From an uncultured bacterium (GTDB lineage Bacteria; Actinomycetota; Coriobacteriia; Coriobacteriales; Coriobacteriaceae): DNA of 55,800 bases. Positions 1-7,034 of this stretch are shown here, piece by piece (the first letter of the stretch is position 1; each line of letters starts with the position of its first letter). The position numbers were made by a program, and so were the translations under genes. Below the pieces are notes generated by a model. The model saw only the letters and a list, made by a program, of their open reading frames with translations, was not told the DNA's origin and did not search any database. The stretch is taken from the NCBI GenBank assembly GCA_905214615.1, contig CAJMMX010000004.1, positions 1 to 55,800 on the forward strand, given 5' to 3'.

Positions 1-148
1 GGTCGAGATAGGGCTGCGAGGCCAGCTCGCGCAGCATGAAGTCGATGTATCGCGCGTAGTATGCCCATTGCTGCTCGAGGCTGGGGTAGAGGTAGTAGAA
101 GCCGTCGAAAAGGCTCTTGACTACTTTCGATTGATGCTCAGTGCCCAT
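1..148 (-). pseudogene. Remnant of SIR2-like gene 3 (left module)
   Basis: An open frame of 49 codons that runs off the left edge of the window. From about 120 down to 1 it is nearly identical in DNA to 3598-3479, the middle of the intact SIR2-like gene at 2918-3766 (residues from KSLFDG to about LDL). Upstream of 120 the match stops abruptly. The ATG at 148 and the first ten or so codons are foreign sequence, so the NAD-binding glycine-rich segment is missing. It is best read as a 5'-truncated relic whose start was removed when the radical SAM pair arrived. Whether the 3' half is intact cannot be seen. Confidence 0.75.
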
Positions 149-347
149 TGTATTCGCTACGATTAAACTCAGCACAGGGGATACTGGTTTTCCGTGCGAA
201 AACGCTCATGCCGCTAAATTGAACGACCGCCTGTACTGCGGCGGGATCATCCGCCCGAGCGATCCCTTAATCCGTCGCCCGTTGCGCCAATCGGCAGAAG
301 CCACGCGTGGACGCTAATCGCTCGAGCGAATCGTCGTCGGTTTCCGT

Positions 348-1256
348 TTAACGATTTCTTTTTCCGCTATTATCCGACCCTCGGACTTCCTCGTGATAGA
401 AGTAGTCCACGATCACCGGATGCCCCTGCGGGACTCTGCCATAAGGCATTTCGTTGTCCACAAAGGGGCAATCGTACTTCTTGGCCATTTCCTCGGCTTT
501 TACTTCAAGCGCTTCAAAATAGCTACGGTTGCGCTTGTTATAGATCTCATCGTAAAGCGGTACGAGATCGGGATGTTTCTCGGCGATATAATCCAGGATC
601 GCTTTTTTGAAACCACCCCGAAGATTGAGATTTTCGAGCCAAAACAAATCGCACTGATCCTTTACTCGCTCAAAAATCATCTCAAAATCCGTGATGCCGG
701 GAAATACCGGGGACACGAAGCAGACCGTACGGATACCTTCGTCATACACCTGCTTCATAGCAGCGATGCGACGCTCGATGCTCGGCGCGGAGTCCATATC
801 GTTCTTGAAGTTCTCATCCAGCGTGTTGATCGACCATGAAACGGTCACTCGTCCAAGCTTCTTCAGCAGATCGATATCCCGTACCACAAGATCTGACTTT
901 GTGCAGATCAGAATATCTGCATCGCTGCCAATCAGCTGCTCCAGGAGTTTCCTGGTATTCCCGAATCGCTCCTCCTGTGGATTGTAGCCATCCGTCACAG
1001 AACCGATGACCACCCGCTGTCCGGCATATTTCTTCGGATTTTTAATTTCCGGCCAATGCTTCACATCAAGAAAAGTGCCCCATTCCTCCTTGTGTCCGGT
1101 AAAGCGCTTCATAAAGGAGGCATAGCAATACTTGCAGGCATGCGTGCAGCCTACATAGGGATTGACCGAGTAGCCGCCTACCGGCAGGCTGGACTTGGTC
1201 ATGATGTTCTTTGCTTCCACCTCATTGATGAGGATTCCATCGATCACTTCCGCCAT
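348..1256 (-). CDS. Radical SAM protein, SplB-like, probable 'mobile pair' protein B
   Basis: 302 residues starting at ATG 1256, chosen because GGAGG lies just upstream and the protein then begins MAEVIDG. A longer frame to 1400 would run deep into the preceding gene. The motif CTHACKYC (CX3CX2C) near residue 40 binds the 4Fe-4S cluster that cleaves S-adenosylmethionine; the rest reads as an SplB-like TIM-barrel (TKSDLVVRD, SINTLDE, FPGITD). Its start overlaps the end of the upstream radical SAM gene by 13 bp, so the two are translationally coupled. The arrangement resembles the pair annotated as radical SAM mobile pair A and B in gut bacteria; the substrate is unknown. Base composition is visibly lower in GC than the flanks, consistent with transfer. 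Confidence 0.85.
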   Translation of the reverse strand: MAEVIDGILINEVEAKNIMTKSSLPVGGYSVNPYVGCTHACKYCYASFMKRFTGHKEEWGTFLDVKHWPEIKNPKKYAGQRVVIGSVTDGYNPQEERFGNTRKLLEQLIGSDADILICTKSDLVVRDIDLLKKLGRVTVSWSINTLDENFKNDMDSAPSIERRIAAMKQVYDEGIRTVCFVSPVFPGITDFEMIFERVKDQCDLFWLENLNLRGGFKKAILDYIAEKHPDLVPLYDEIYNKRNRSYFEALEVKAEEMAKKYDCPFVDNEMPYGRVPQGHPVIVDYFYHEEVRGSDNSGKRNR

Positions 1257-1933
1257 GTTCTCTGCACCTCCAGCACTCTTTCGAATTCTTCCGGCAATTC
1301 CTGAATCATGTTTTCGTCCCCTATGACAGAGACGAGGTCTTCCTTCATAAACATTGGAATGCCAAGCGCGTGCGCCTGGTCCGTCAAAGACCATGCCCAC
1401 TCCGGTTCCGTATGAACCTTCCTGCTCTGCGCCCCGGTCATGGTACCGACGACGATCCAGTTGATTCCGGAAAGGTCGACCGTACCGGGATCGTCGAATA
1501 GCGGCTCAAAAGTAACGAAGAAGTGATTTGCTTTGACGTTTTTCCGAAGGGCGTCGATACGCCACAGCTCCGCTTTCCTCGTCACCGTAACGCCGAACCA
1601 TGCGTTTTCCAGGTCGGTATCTAAATCCAGCAAATCGGGTCTCTTGGTCAGGAACAGGAATTGATGCTGTGGATTCTCATGGATCTTTGCAAATACCTCG
1701 TCTCGCCATTCCAGCTTCCACCCGGAGAGATCGCTCATGCCGGTAAGGAGAAAGTTCTGCGGGCGTTTCTTTTCCATCATCTTGAGCTTGCTCGGGAAGA
1801 ACGCAGGATCAGCGAAGTCGTCAATCATATGCCAACGTTTCACATTGTTACGGGCATAGCAATATGGACACCCCACCGTGCAGCCGATGACGATATTCAT
1901 ATTCTGAATCTGATTTTTGATGCAGATGCTCAT
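1244..1933 (-). CDS. Radical SAM protein, DUF5131/Gp37-like, probable 'mobile pair' protein A
   Basis: 229 residues. The cluster motif CTVGCPYC lies close to the N-terminus, followed by a segment typical of DUF5131 / phage Gp37-Gp68-like proteins (FLFLTKRPDLL, WFGVTVTRK, FEPLFDDPG, WIVVGTMTGAQSR). The first codon overlaps the stop of the truncated sirtuin frame as ATGA (1930-1933), so translation can restart directly. It shares 13 bp with the second radical SAM gene. Together they form a two-gene cassette inside a broken sirtuin operon, probably transcribed from that operon's promoter. The role is unknown; partner and substrate are not visible. The family call is from motif and context, not from a search. 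Confidence 0.82.
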   Translation of the reverse strand: MSICIKNQIQNMNIVIGCTVGCPYCYARNNVKRWHMIDDFADPAFFPSKLKMMEKKRPQNFLLTGMSDLSGWKLEWRDEVFAKIHENPQHQFLFLTKRPDLLDLDTDLENAWFGVTVTRKAELWRIDALRKNVKANHFFVTFEPLFDDPGTVDLSGINWIVVGTMTGAQSRKVHTEPEWAWSLTDQAHALGIPMFMKEDLVSVIGDENMIQELPEEFERVLEVQRTWRK

Positions 1934-2130
1934 AACGCCTGCCTACCTGCCTCTCCCGTAAACACGCAATCAGCCTCCCCCACCTTGCGGGCAAAAGCCT
2001 CGATATCTTGCTTGCAAGCAGCAGGCTCGCAATCGCTCAAATCGTATGACGTGCCGCCGTTTCGATAGACGGCCCGATGGGAAAACGATCGGCTGACAAG
2101 CCCGATGCCGAGCTTCTCGCACAGGGTCAT
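1930..2130 (-). pseudogene. 5' remnant of SIR2-like gene 1 (left module)
   Basis: 66 codons from ATG 2130. The first 60 or so residues align with the N-terminus of the intact protein at 4456-5421 (shared RSFS, LSD, FAR and EADCV blocks, more than half identical by eye). The match ends just where the NAD-binding glycine loop should begin: the intact copy continues VGGASGLSAAGG, while this one reads TGEAGRQAL and stops. It lacks the Rossmann core, zinc site and catalytic region. The reading frame up to the junction is undamaged and its stop overlaps the next start codon, so it may survive as a leader peptide that couples ribosomes into the radical SAM cassette. Confidence 0.8.
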
Positions 2131-2273
2131 CCGTGCTCCCTTTCAGCTATAAAAAACAGGTGTCTATAAACAGTATCCTTGTTGATTTTCGCAGGGGCAA
2201 TGAACAAACGCGTGCACCTGTCGATAAACGAACAGCTACTGGACATTGTCAAACGACTCAGATTGGAGAGGCG
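2131..2273. promoter_or_regulatory. Divergent regulatory region, left sirtuin/TetR module
   Basis: Spacer between the sirtuin remnant (-) and TetR (+). It carries two direct copies of a TGTCNATAAA motif, TGTCTATAAACAG at 2161-2173 and TGTCGATAAACGA at 2219-2231, 58 bp apart. The same two motifs with identical 58-bp spacing lie in the matching spacer at 5453-5523, although the sequence between them differs. They are plausible TetR operator sites. TTGACA on the minus strand (2247-2252) may be a -35 box for the leftward operon. Function is inferred from conservation and position only. Confidence 0.45.
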
Positions 2274-2834
2274 ATGGGAGAAACCAAGATCGACCGCCGG
2301 CGGCGCTACACCCTCTCGGTCATACAGGAGGCGTTCTTCGCGCTGCTGGCCGAGGTCGGCTTCGCGAAGATGACGGTGGCGGACATCTGCCGCCGCGCCG
2401 AGATCAACCGGGGAACGTTCTATCTGCATTACGAGGATAAGTACGCGCTGCTCGATGCACTTATCGACGAGGCATTGGCAGCGGCTCCCCCGCTTGAGGG
2501 GGTTGAATCGGCAACGCTTTGCCAGCGTCCGCCGGCAGACGACGATTATCGCCTGCTTTATTCGGACAGCGACGCATACGCTCGCGTAGCCCAGCGCGTC
2601 ATAGAACGCGGAGCGGAGCAGATGGTTCCCTGGGTCATGGAGAAAACAGGGCTTTCACGCGAAGACGCCTTCCTGCTCTTCGTCCACAACGTCCAGGGCA
2701 ATCTGGCCGTCAACCGCCTGCTCGGCTGGAGACGAGGCCCCGAGTTCACCCATGCCCAGGAGCTGCTCAACGCCTATTCCGAAGGGGGCTTACTGGCGGT
2801 ATCCGCTCTTCGCGATTCCGATAACCCATCGTGA
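2274..2834 (+). CDS. TetR/AcrR family transcriptional regulator (left copy)
   Basis: 186 residues from ATG 2274, preceded by GGAGAG; this start matches the paralogue at 5565. The N-terminal helix-turn-helix is typical of TetR (FFALLAEVGFAKMTV, DICRRAEINRGTFYLHYEDK). The C-terminal ligand domain is highly similar to the second copy, with shared blocks such as LLFVHNVQGNLAVNRLLGW. It diverges from the broken sirtuin operon and probably represses it and itself through the repeated TGTC-ATAAA motifs. Retention of an intact regulator beside a degraded target operon suggests it now controls the radical SAM pair or cross-regulates the second module. The ligand is unknown. Confidence 0.85.
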   Translation: MGETKIDRRRRYTLSVIQEAFFALLAEVGFAKMTVADICRRAEINRGTFYLHYEDKYALLDALIDEALAAAPPLEGVESATLCQRPPADDDYRLLYSDSDAYARVAQRVIERGAEQMVPWVMEKTGLSREDAFLLFVHNVQGNLAVNRLLGWRRGPEFTHAQELLNAYSEGGLLAVSALRDSDNPS

Positions 2835-2917
2835 CCTGCGATTCAGGAATACCAGCCTCCGAGCCCTCTCGTTCGGAGGCTGCGGCTAAAACCTCATTGC
2901 GCGTCTACCGCTCCGCG

Positions 2918-3766
2918 TTACTCGCCACCTGCCCGCGCCACCGAGAGCAGGGCGCCCAAATCGGCCTGGATCGCCCCTGCCTTGCTTCCAAGCTGCAACG
3001 GAGCCGAGCCGCCCGAGATGTTTACGCTCAAAAGGTGCGCATCCGGCAGCTTCGCGGTCATGCTCCAGAACGGGAGCGTGATGATGCCGGGGGTCATCTC
3101 GCCCACGCCGAGCTCCAGCAGCAGCACGTGGCTACTACCGCGCTCGCGCACGAAGTGCTCGTATCGTCCGAGGCTCTCGCGCCATGCCGCACCCTGCAGA
3201 AACGTGTCGTCGCGCACCCACGGCACAAGCTGCCAGCTGCAATGCGGGCATCGGGGGATATCCTCGCTGAGGACCTCGAACCCCGCCATGCCCGCGAGCA
3301 TGCGCTCGACGTAGGGGCTCGCGTCGAAGAGCTCGTCGCAGCATGGCTGCTTGCACTGAAGGTGCGCGAAGCTTCCCTGATAGTTGCAGGTTCTCTCGGT
3401 GGGAAACGTCTTCTCGACCTGGGTGTCCACATTGGTGCTCAGGATGAAGTAGTCCTTATGGCCGATGAGGGACCGTAGGTCGAGATAGGGCTGCGAGGCC
3501 AGCTCGCGCAGCATGAAGTCGATGTATCGCGCATAGTATGCCCACTGCTGCTCGAGGCTGGGGTAGAGGTGGTAGAAGCCGTCGAAAAGGCTCTTGAAGC
3601 CAAAGGCTTGCTGCCAGTCCGTCATTCCGGCGCGCGCCATGCCCGCGCGGTTGTAATGGTTGAACCCGGCGGCGCTCGACATGCCCGAGCCGATGCCGAC
3701 GATGATGGCGTCGGCATCGTCGATAAGGCTTCGAAGCCTACGCGCTTCTCTTTCTAGGGGTGGCAT
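2918..3766 (-). CDS. SIR2-like (class M sirtuin type) protein 3
   Basis: 282 residues. NAD-binding loop GIGSGMSSAAG at 24-34, STNVDTQ at 110-116 (sirtuin T-N-D motif), zinc cysteines at 138, 142/143, 173 and 176. The position of the catalytic His in deacetylase sirtuins (HG) reads QG at 130-131. A missing His, together with PFW and LELGVG blocks, is a feature of SirTM (class M) sirtuins, which ADP-ribosylate lipoylated GcvH-L rather than deacetylate. Third gene of the operon; ATG 3766 overlaps the end of gene 2 by 13 bp. No macrodomain, GcvH-L or lipoate ligase gene lies nearby, so the substrate is open. Partly duplicated at 1-120. Confidence 0.8.
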   Translation of the reverse strand: MPPLEREARRLRSLIDDADAIIVGIGSGMSSAAGFNHYNRAGMARAGMTDWQQAFGFKSLFDGFYHLYPSLEQQWAYYARYIDFMLRELASQPYLDLRSLIGHKDYFILSTNVDTQVEKTFPTERTCNYQGSFAHLQCKQPCCDELFDASPYVERMLAGMAGFEVLSEDIPRCPHCSWQLVPWVRDDTFLQGAAWRESLGRYEHFVRERGSSHVLLLELGVGEMTPGIITLPFWSMTAKLPDAHLLSVNISGGSAPLQLGSKAGAIQADLGALLSVARAGGE

Positions 3767-4452
3767 CGGGCGATCTCCTCGAAAGCCGGGGTCATATCGC
3801 CGTCAACGAGAATCGTCTCGCACGAGGCGTCGGGCGCCATGGCCTGGCTGTAGTTGAACACGATGTAGGTGGCGTGCTCGCAGACGTTCGCGATCTGGGC
3901 GAGCATGTGCTTTATGATGCCGTTGCGCAGTCCCACGCCAAGTTCGAGGATGGCGACCCTGTCGTTGCGATGGGCTTGCACAAGGCGCTCGAGCTCCTCG
4001 AGCTGGGCCGTGGCGAGGGCGTCTGGATGGGCGAGACGCCGCTCGTCGATCGACGTGCGTATGCTCCCCTCCGTCTCGAGCACGCGGTTCTCGTTGAACC
4101 CTGCGCGTACGAAGTGCCCGTCGATATTGCACGTGATCACGAAGGTGTCAGCGTGCTCTGTAAGACGCCGCAGCCCGTTCATGAGCGGGCTGGGCTCATA
4201 CTCGACATACTCCTTTTGATGGAACCGCTCGACCCATCGGCTTCGCACGCTGGCATCCGGGGAGGCGAGCCCCTGCAGTATGCAGCCGATGCCGTCGGCC
4301 TGGGCGAGATCGCCGTACGCCTCCCGGAAATGGGTGTCGGCGCAGAAAAGATTGAGTCCTTCTGCCATGTCGAGCCCGTTGCTGGCGCCGATGATGACAA
4401 GATCCGCCTCGGAAAGTGCCCTGCCTATGCTAGCTGCTTTCGCCGTCTCCAT
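3754..4452 (-). CDS. SIR2-like protein 2, short and lacking the zinc ribbon
   Basis: 232 residues, clearly related to its neighbours by the start (ADLVIIGASNGLDMAEG), TCNID at about 125, ETEGS in place of the HG/QG catalytic region, and ILELGVG in the C-terminal half. It is 50-90 residues shorter than genes 1 and 3 because the zinc-binding module with its CXXC pairs is replaced by a helical stretch. The start lies 3 bp after the stop of gene 1 with GGGGAGG as ribosome site. Loss of both catalytic His and zinc cysteines suggests a non-catalytic partner or regulatory subunit of the flanking sirtuins; this is inference. Confidence 0.72.
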   Translation of the reverse strand: METAKAASIGRALSEADLVIIGASNGLDMAEGLNLFCADTHFREAYGDLAQADGIGCILQGLASPDASVRSRWVERFHQKEYVEYEPSPLMNGLRRLTEHADTFVITCNIDGHFVRAGFNENRVLETEGSIRTSIDERRLAHPDALATAQLEELERLVQAHRNDRVAILELGVGLRNGIIKHMLAQIANVCEHATYIVFNYSQAMAPDASCETILVDGDMTPAFEEIARCHP

Positions 4453-4455
4453 GCG

Positions 4456-5421
4456 CTACCTCCCCAGCGTCTTGCGCACGCCGGCGAGCACGTCGGCGAT
4501 GTCGGCGCGAACGGCGAGTCCCCGATCCTCGATCGCGCGGGGGAGAAACTGTGTCTTGTTGTTTACGGCGATGTAGCTGGCCTGCGGTAACTGCGCCGTG
4601 AGGGCCCAGAACGGCTCCTGGATAAACGCGGGCGTCATGCGGCCCACACCAAGCTCGAGGAAAAGGATCCTCTGCCGCGCGTGCGCGTCGAGCCAGTCGG
4701 ACACCTTGCGGTACTGCTCCTCGTAGAGCTTGCCCTGCAGGAAGTTACCGTAGCCGCGAACCCAGGGGAACGCCTCGCCCCCGCAGTGCGGGCAGCGTGG
4801 CACGAGCTCTGTCGGAACCTCAAGGCCGTCTCCCATGGCCTCTACCATGTTGGAGACCGGCTCGACCGCATCCCACACCGCGTCGGTGCAACAGCGGGAG
4901 CACTGAAAGAAGCGGTGGTCGCCTTGGATCTCTGCCACTTTCTCCCAGGGATAGAGCTTCACAAACTGCGTGTCCTGGTTGGTGGTGAGCACGAAGAAAT
5001 CCTTCTCGGCGAGAATGGCGTCGAGGTCCCTGTAGGGCTTGCGCAGCGGGGCGTTGAGCGTGGTGTCGAGGAAGGTGGCGAGGTATCCCCAGCGCGCCTC
5101 GGCGGTGGGCCAGCGGTAGAACGACCCCTCGAAAGCGCCCTTGAAACCGTAACGCTCGGCGAATTTGCCGAAATGCTTGCGATAGGTCGCGTTGTCCTCG
5201 TAGTAGAAGTCGCCGCCGCCCGCCGCGGAGAGCCCGGAGGCCCCGCCCACCAGCACGCAATCGGCTTCTTCGATCATGCGGGCGAAGTCCTCGATTTGCT
5301 GGTCGTAGGGCTCGGGCTCGCGGTCACTCAGCTCATAGGGCGTGCTGCCGCTGCGGTAGGCGGCATGAAGGGAAAACGATCGGTTGGTGAGCTCGATAAC
5401 GAGCTGCTCGTACAGGGTCAC
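4456..5421 (-). CDS. SIR2-like (class M sirtuin type) protein 1
   Basis: 321 residues if started at GTG 5421, which aligns with the ATG of the left-module remnant and follows AGAAGG. A longer frame to 5604 would cross the regulatory region, and the matching frame is closed by a stop in the left copy. About 50 N-terminal residues precede the sirtuin core. NAD loop VGGASGLSAAGG near 58-69, TTNQDTQ at 147-152, QGD at 166-168 in place of the catalytic His-Gly, zinc cysteines 174, 177/178, 210 and 213. First gene of the three-gene operon, diverging from TetR. Likely an NAD+-consuming ADP-ribosyltransferase or NAD hydrolase rather than a deacetylase (inference). Confidence 0.8.
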   Translation of the reverse strand: MTLYEQLVIELTNRSFSLHAAYRSGSTPYELSDREPEPYDQQIEDFARMIEEADCVLVGGASGLSAAGGGDFYYEDNATYRKHFGKFAERYGFKGAFEGSFYRWPTAEARWGYLATFLDTTLNAPLRKPYRDLDAILAEKDFFVLTTNQDTQFVKLYPWEKVAEIQGDHRFFQCSRCCTDAVWDAVEPVSNMVEAMGDGLEVPTELVPRCPHCGGEAFPWVRGYGNFLQGKLYEEQYRKVSDWLDAHARQRILFLELGVGRMTPAFIQEPFWALTAQLPQASYIAVNNKTQFLPRAIEDRGLAVRADIADVLAGVRKTLGR

Positions 5422-5564
5422 TGGATACCTTCTTTCAGCTATTATAAACAGGTGTCTATAAAAAGTATCCATGTCGATTTGCTTAAGAGCAATGAACAGC
5501 TTCGGCCTGCTGTCGATAAACGAGCGTTTGCCGGGCATTGTCGAGCGTTGCAATTGGAGGGGTA
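5422..5564. promoter_or_regulatory. Divergent regulatory region, intact sirtuin/TetR module
   Basis: Contains TGTCTATAAAAAG at 5453-5465 and TGTCGATAAACGA at 5511-5523, spaced 58 bp exactly as in the left copy at 2161 and 2219. These conserved blocks stand out because the DNA between them has diverged. They probably include TetR operators and the promoters for both directions. Confidence 0.45.
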
Positions 5565-6119
5565 ATGGAAGCGGGGAAGATCGATCGTCGCCGACGCTAT
5601 ACACTCTCGGTCATACGGGAGGCGTTCTTCGCGCTGCTGGCCGAGGTCGGCTTCGCGAAGATGACGGTAGCGGATATCTGCCGCCGCGCCGATATCAACC
5701 GTGGCACGTTCTATCTGCACTACGAGGACAAGTTCGCCCTGCTCGACGCGCTTATCGACGAGGCCTTGGCGGCGGTGCCGCCGCTCGAGGGAACGGAGGC
5801 GGGTGCCCTCTGCCAGCGTCCGCCGGCAAACGATGACTATTATCTGCTCTACTCGGATGACGACGCGTACGCCCGGGTGGCACAGCGCGTCGTCGAGCGC
5901 GGCGCCGAGCAGATGGTTCCCTCGATCATGGAGGAGACTGGGCTTTCGCGCGAGGACGCCTATCTGCTCTTCGTCCACAACGTCCAGGGAAATCTCGCGG
6001 TCAACCGCCTGCTTGGTTGGAGGCGGGGACCCGAGTTCGCTCACGCCCAGGAGCTGCTCAGTGCCTATTCCGAAGGAGGCATGCGGGCGGTATCGGCTCG
6101 CCACGATCCCCGTAGTTGA
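5565..6119 (+). CDS. TetR/AcrR family transcriptional regulator (right copy)
   Basis: 184 residues from ATG 5565 with GGAGGGG upstream. The helix-turn-helix is nearly identical to that of the paralogue at 2274 (ICRRADINRGTFYLHYEDK) and so is most of the ligand-binding half; differences cluster near residues 80-110 and the C-terminus. Because the recognition helices match, both proteins should bind the same sites and could form mixed dimers. It probably regulates the three divergent sirtuin-like genes in response to an unknown ligand or stress. Confidence 0.86.
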   Translation: MEAGKIDRRRRYTLSVIREAFFALLAEVGFAKMTVADICRRADINRGTFYLHYEDKFALLDALIDEALAAVPPLEGTEAGALCQRPPANDDYYLLYSDDDAYARVAQRVVERGAEQMVPSIMEETGLSREDAYLLFVHNVQGNLAVNRLLGWRRGPEFAHAQELLSAYSEGGMRAVSARHDPRS

Positions 6120-6286
6120 TCTTGACAGCGTGCCATTTCAGGCAGGCGACGTTGCTATGGCCCCTCTTTGGTTTTCGATGTTGTATAAGGCAATCGCAAT
6201 CGCCTTGAGCTTCTTTAGGGAACTTGAGCAAGAGATATGGCCTGCTGGCGATTGATTAACCCCATTTGTTTTGGTTACAAGAAAAA

Positions 6287-6306
6287 ATGCTGCGCGCCTG
6301 CAGCAT
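6287..6306 (+). other. Leader hairpin before the flavodoxin-fold reductase
   Basis: A perfect 7-bp stem, ATGCTGC (6287-6293) with GCAGCAT (6300-6306), six-base loop, ending just before the GGAGAGGG ribosome site of the gene at 6324. It may stabilise the 5' end; there is no T-run. The remaining spacer from 6120 shows nothing else that I can support. Confidence 0.3.
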
Positions 6307-6323
6307 GAAGGAGAGGGAATCCT

Positions 6324-6854
6324 ATGAATATCGTTGTATTGAGCGGCAGCCCGCGTAAGGGCGCCAATACCGATACCATGGTCGAGGCGTTTGCCGAGAC
6401 CGCGCGTGAGGGCGGCCATACGGTCGAGGTCATCCGCGTTGCCAGCAAGAAGATCGCCGGCTGCTTGGGATGCCAGTACTGCTTCGCCCATGAGGGCGTC
6501 TGCGTGCAGAAGGATGACATGGCCAACGTGATTGAGTCGCTGAAAGACACCGACATGGTTGTCTTCGCTTCGCCTATCTACTGGTTTGACATCACTGCGC
6601 AGGAAAAGACCGCCATCGACCGCCTGTACGCCTTCGGTGCCACGGGTTTCCCGTTCACCAAGACGGCCCTTTTGCTCGATAGCCACAGCGAGGGTGTCTA
6701 TGATGCGGCGATCGCTATGTACAAGTCAACCTGCGCGTACTGCAAGTGGGAGGACCAGGGCATTGTCACGATTGGTGGCATGACCGAGCGCGACAGCATG
6801 GCATCGTCGCCCAAGTTGAAAGAGGTGCGAGAGCTCGCTCGCAAGCTCGCCTAA
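6324..6854 (+). CDS. Flavodoxin-fold NAD(P)H-dependent oxidoreductase
   Basis: 176 residues. The N-terminal GSPRKGANT loop at about 9-17 binds FMN phosphate, and ASPIYWFDIT further on is the typical flavin-contacting strand of the NADPH-dependent FMN reductase / iron-sulfur flavoprotein group. A CLGCQYC motif near residues 48-54, plus CAYC later, resembles the cysteine pattern of iron-sulfur flavoproteins, but spacing is not the full classical motif, so cluster binding is uncertain. ATG 6324 follows GGAGAGGG. Stand-alone cytosolic redox enzyme; substrate unknown. Confidence 0.85.
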   Translation: MNIVVLSGSPRKGANTDTMVEAFAETAREGGHTVEVIRVASKKIAGCLGCQYCFAHEGVCVQKDDMANVIESLKDTDMVVFASPIYWFDITAQEKTAIDRLYAFGATGFPFTKTALLLDSHSEGVYDAAIAMYKSTCAYCKWEDQGIVTIGGMTERDSMASSPKLKEVRELARKLA

Positions 6855-7034
6855 GGACAAGAAGAACGCATGGCAATCAGCGTTGGTGGAAATGCTTGCT
6901 GTCCTTACCGAGAGATAGGGGCGAATTCCCTCAAGTGCCGTATAGAACAATTTTTAAACGCAGAAAAATAACTGAAAACAAATTAATCCGCGTTAAAATA
7001 TTGTCAAATAGAAGTTCATGAGGGAAGGTTACGT

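Noticed and set aside
5422..5604. Longer start for SIR2-like protein 1
   Set aside because: It would cover the divergent promoter region, and the equivalent frame in the left copy is closed by a stop just before the aligned start.
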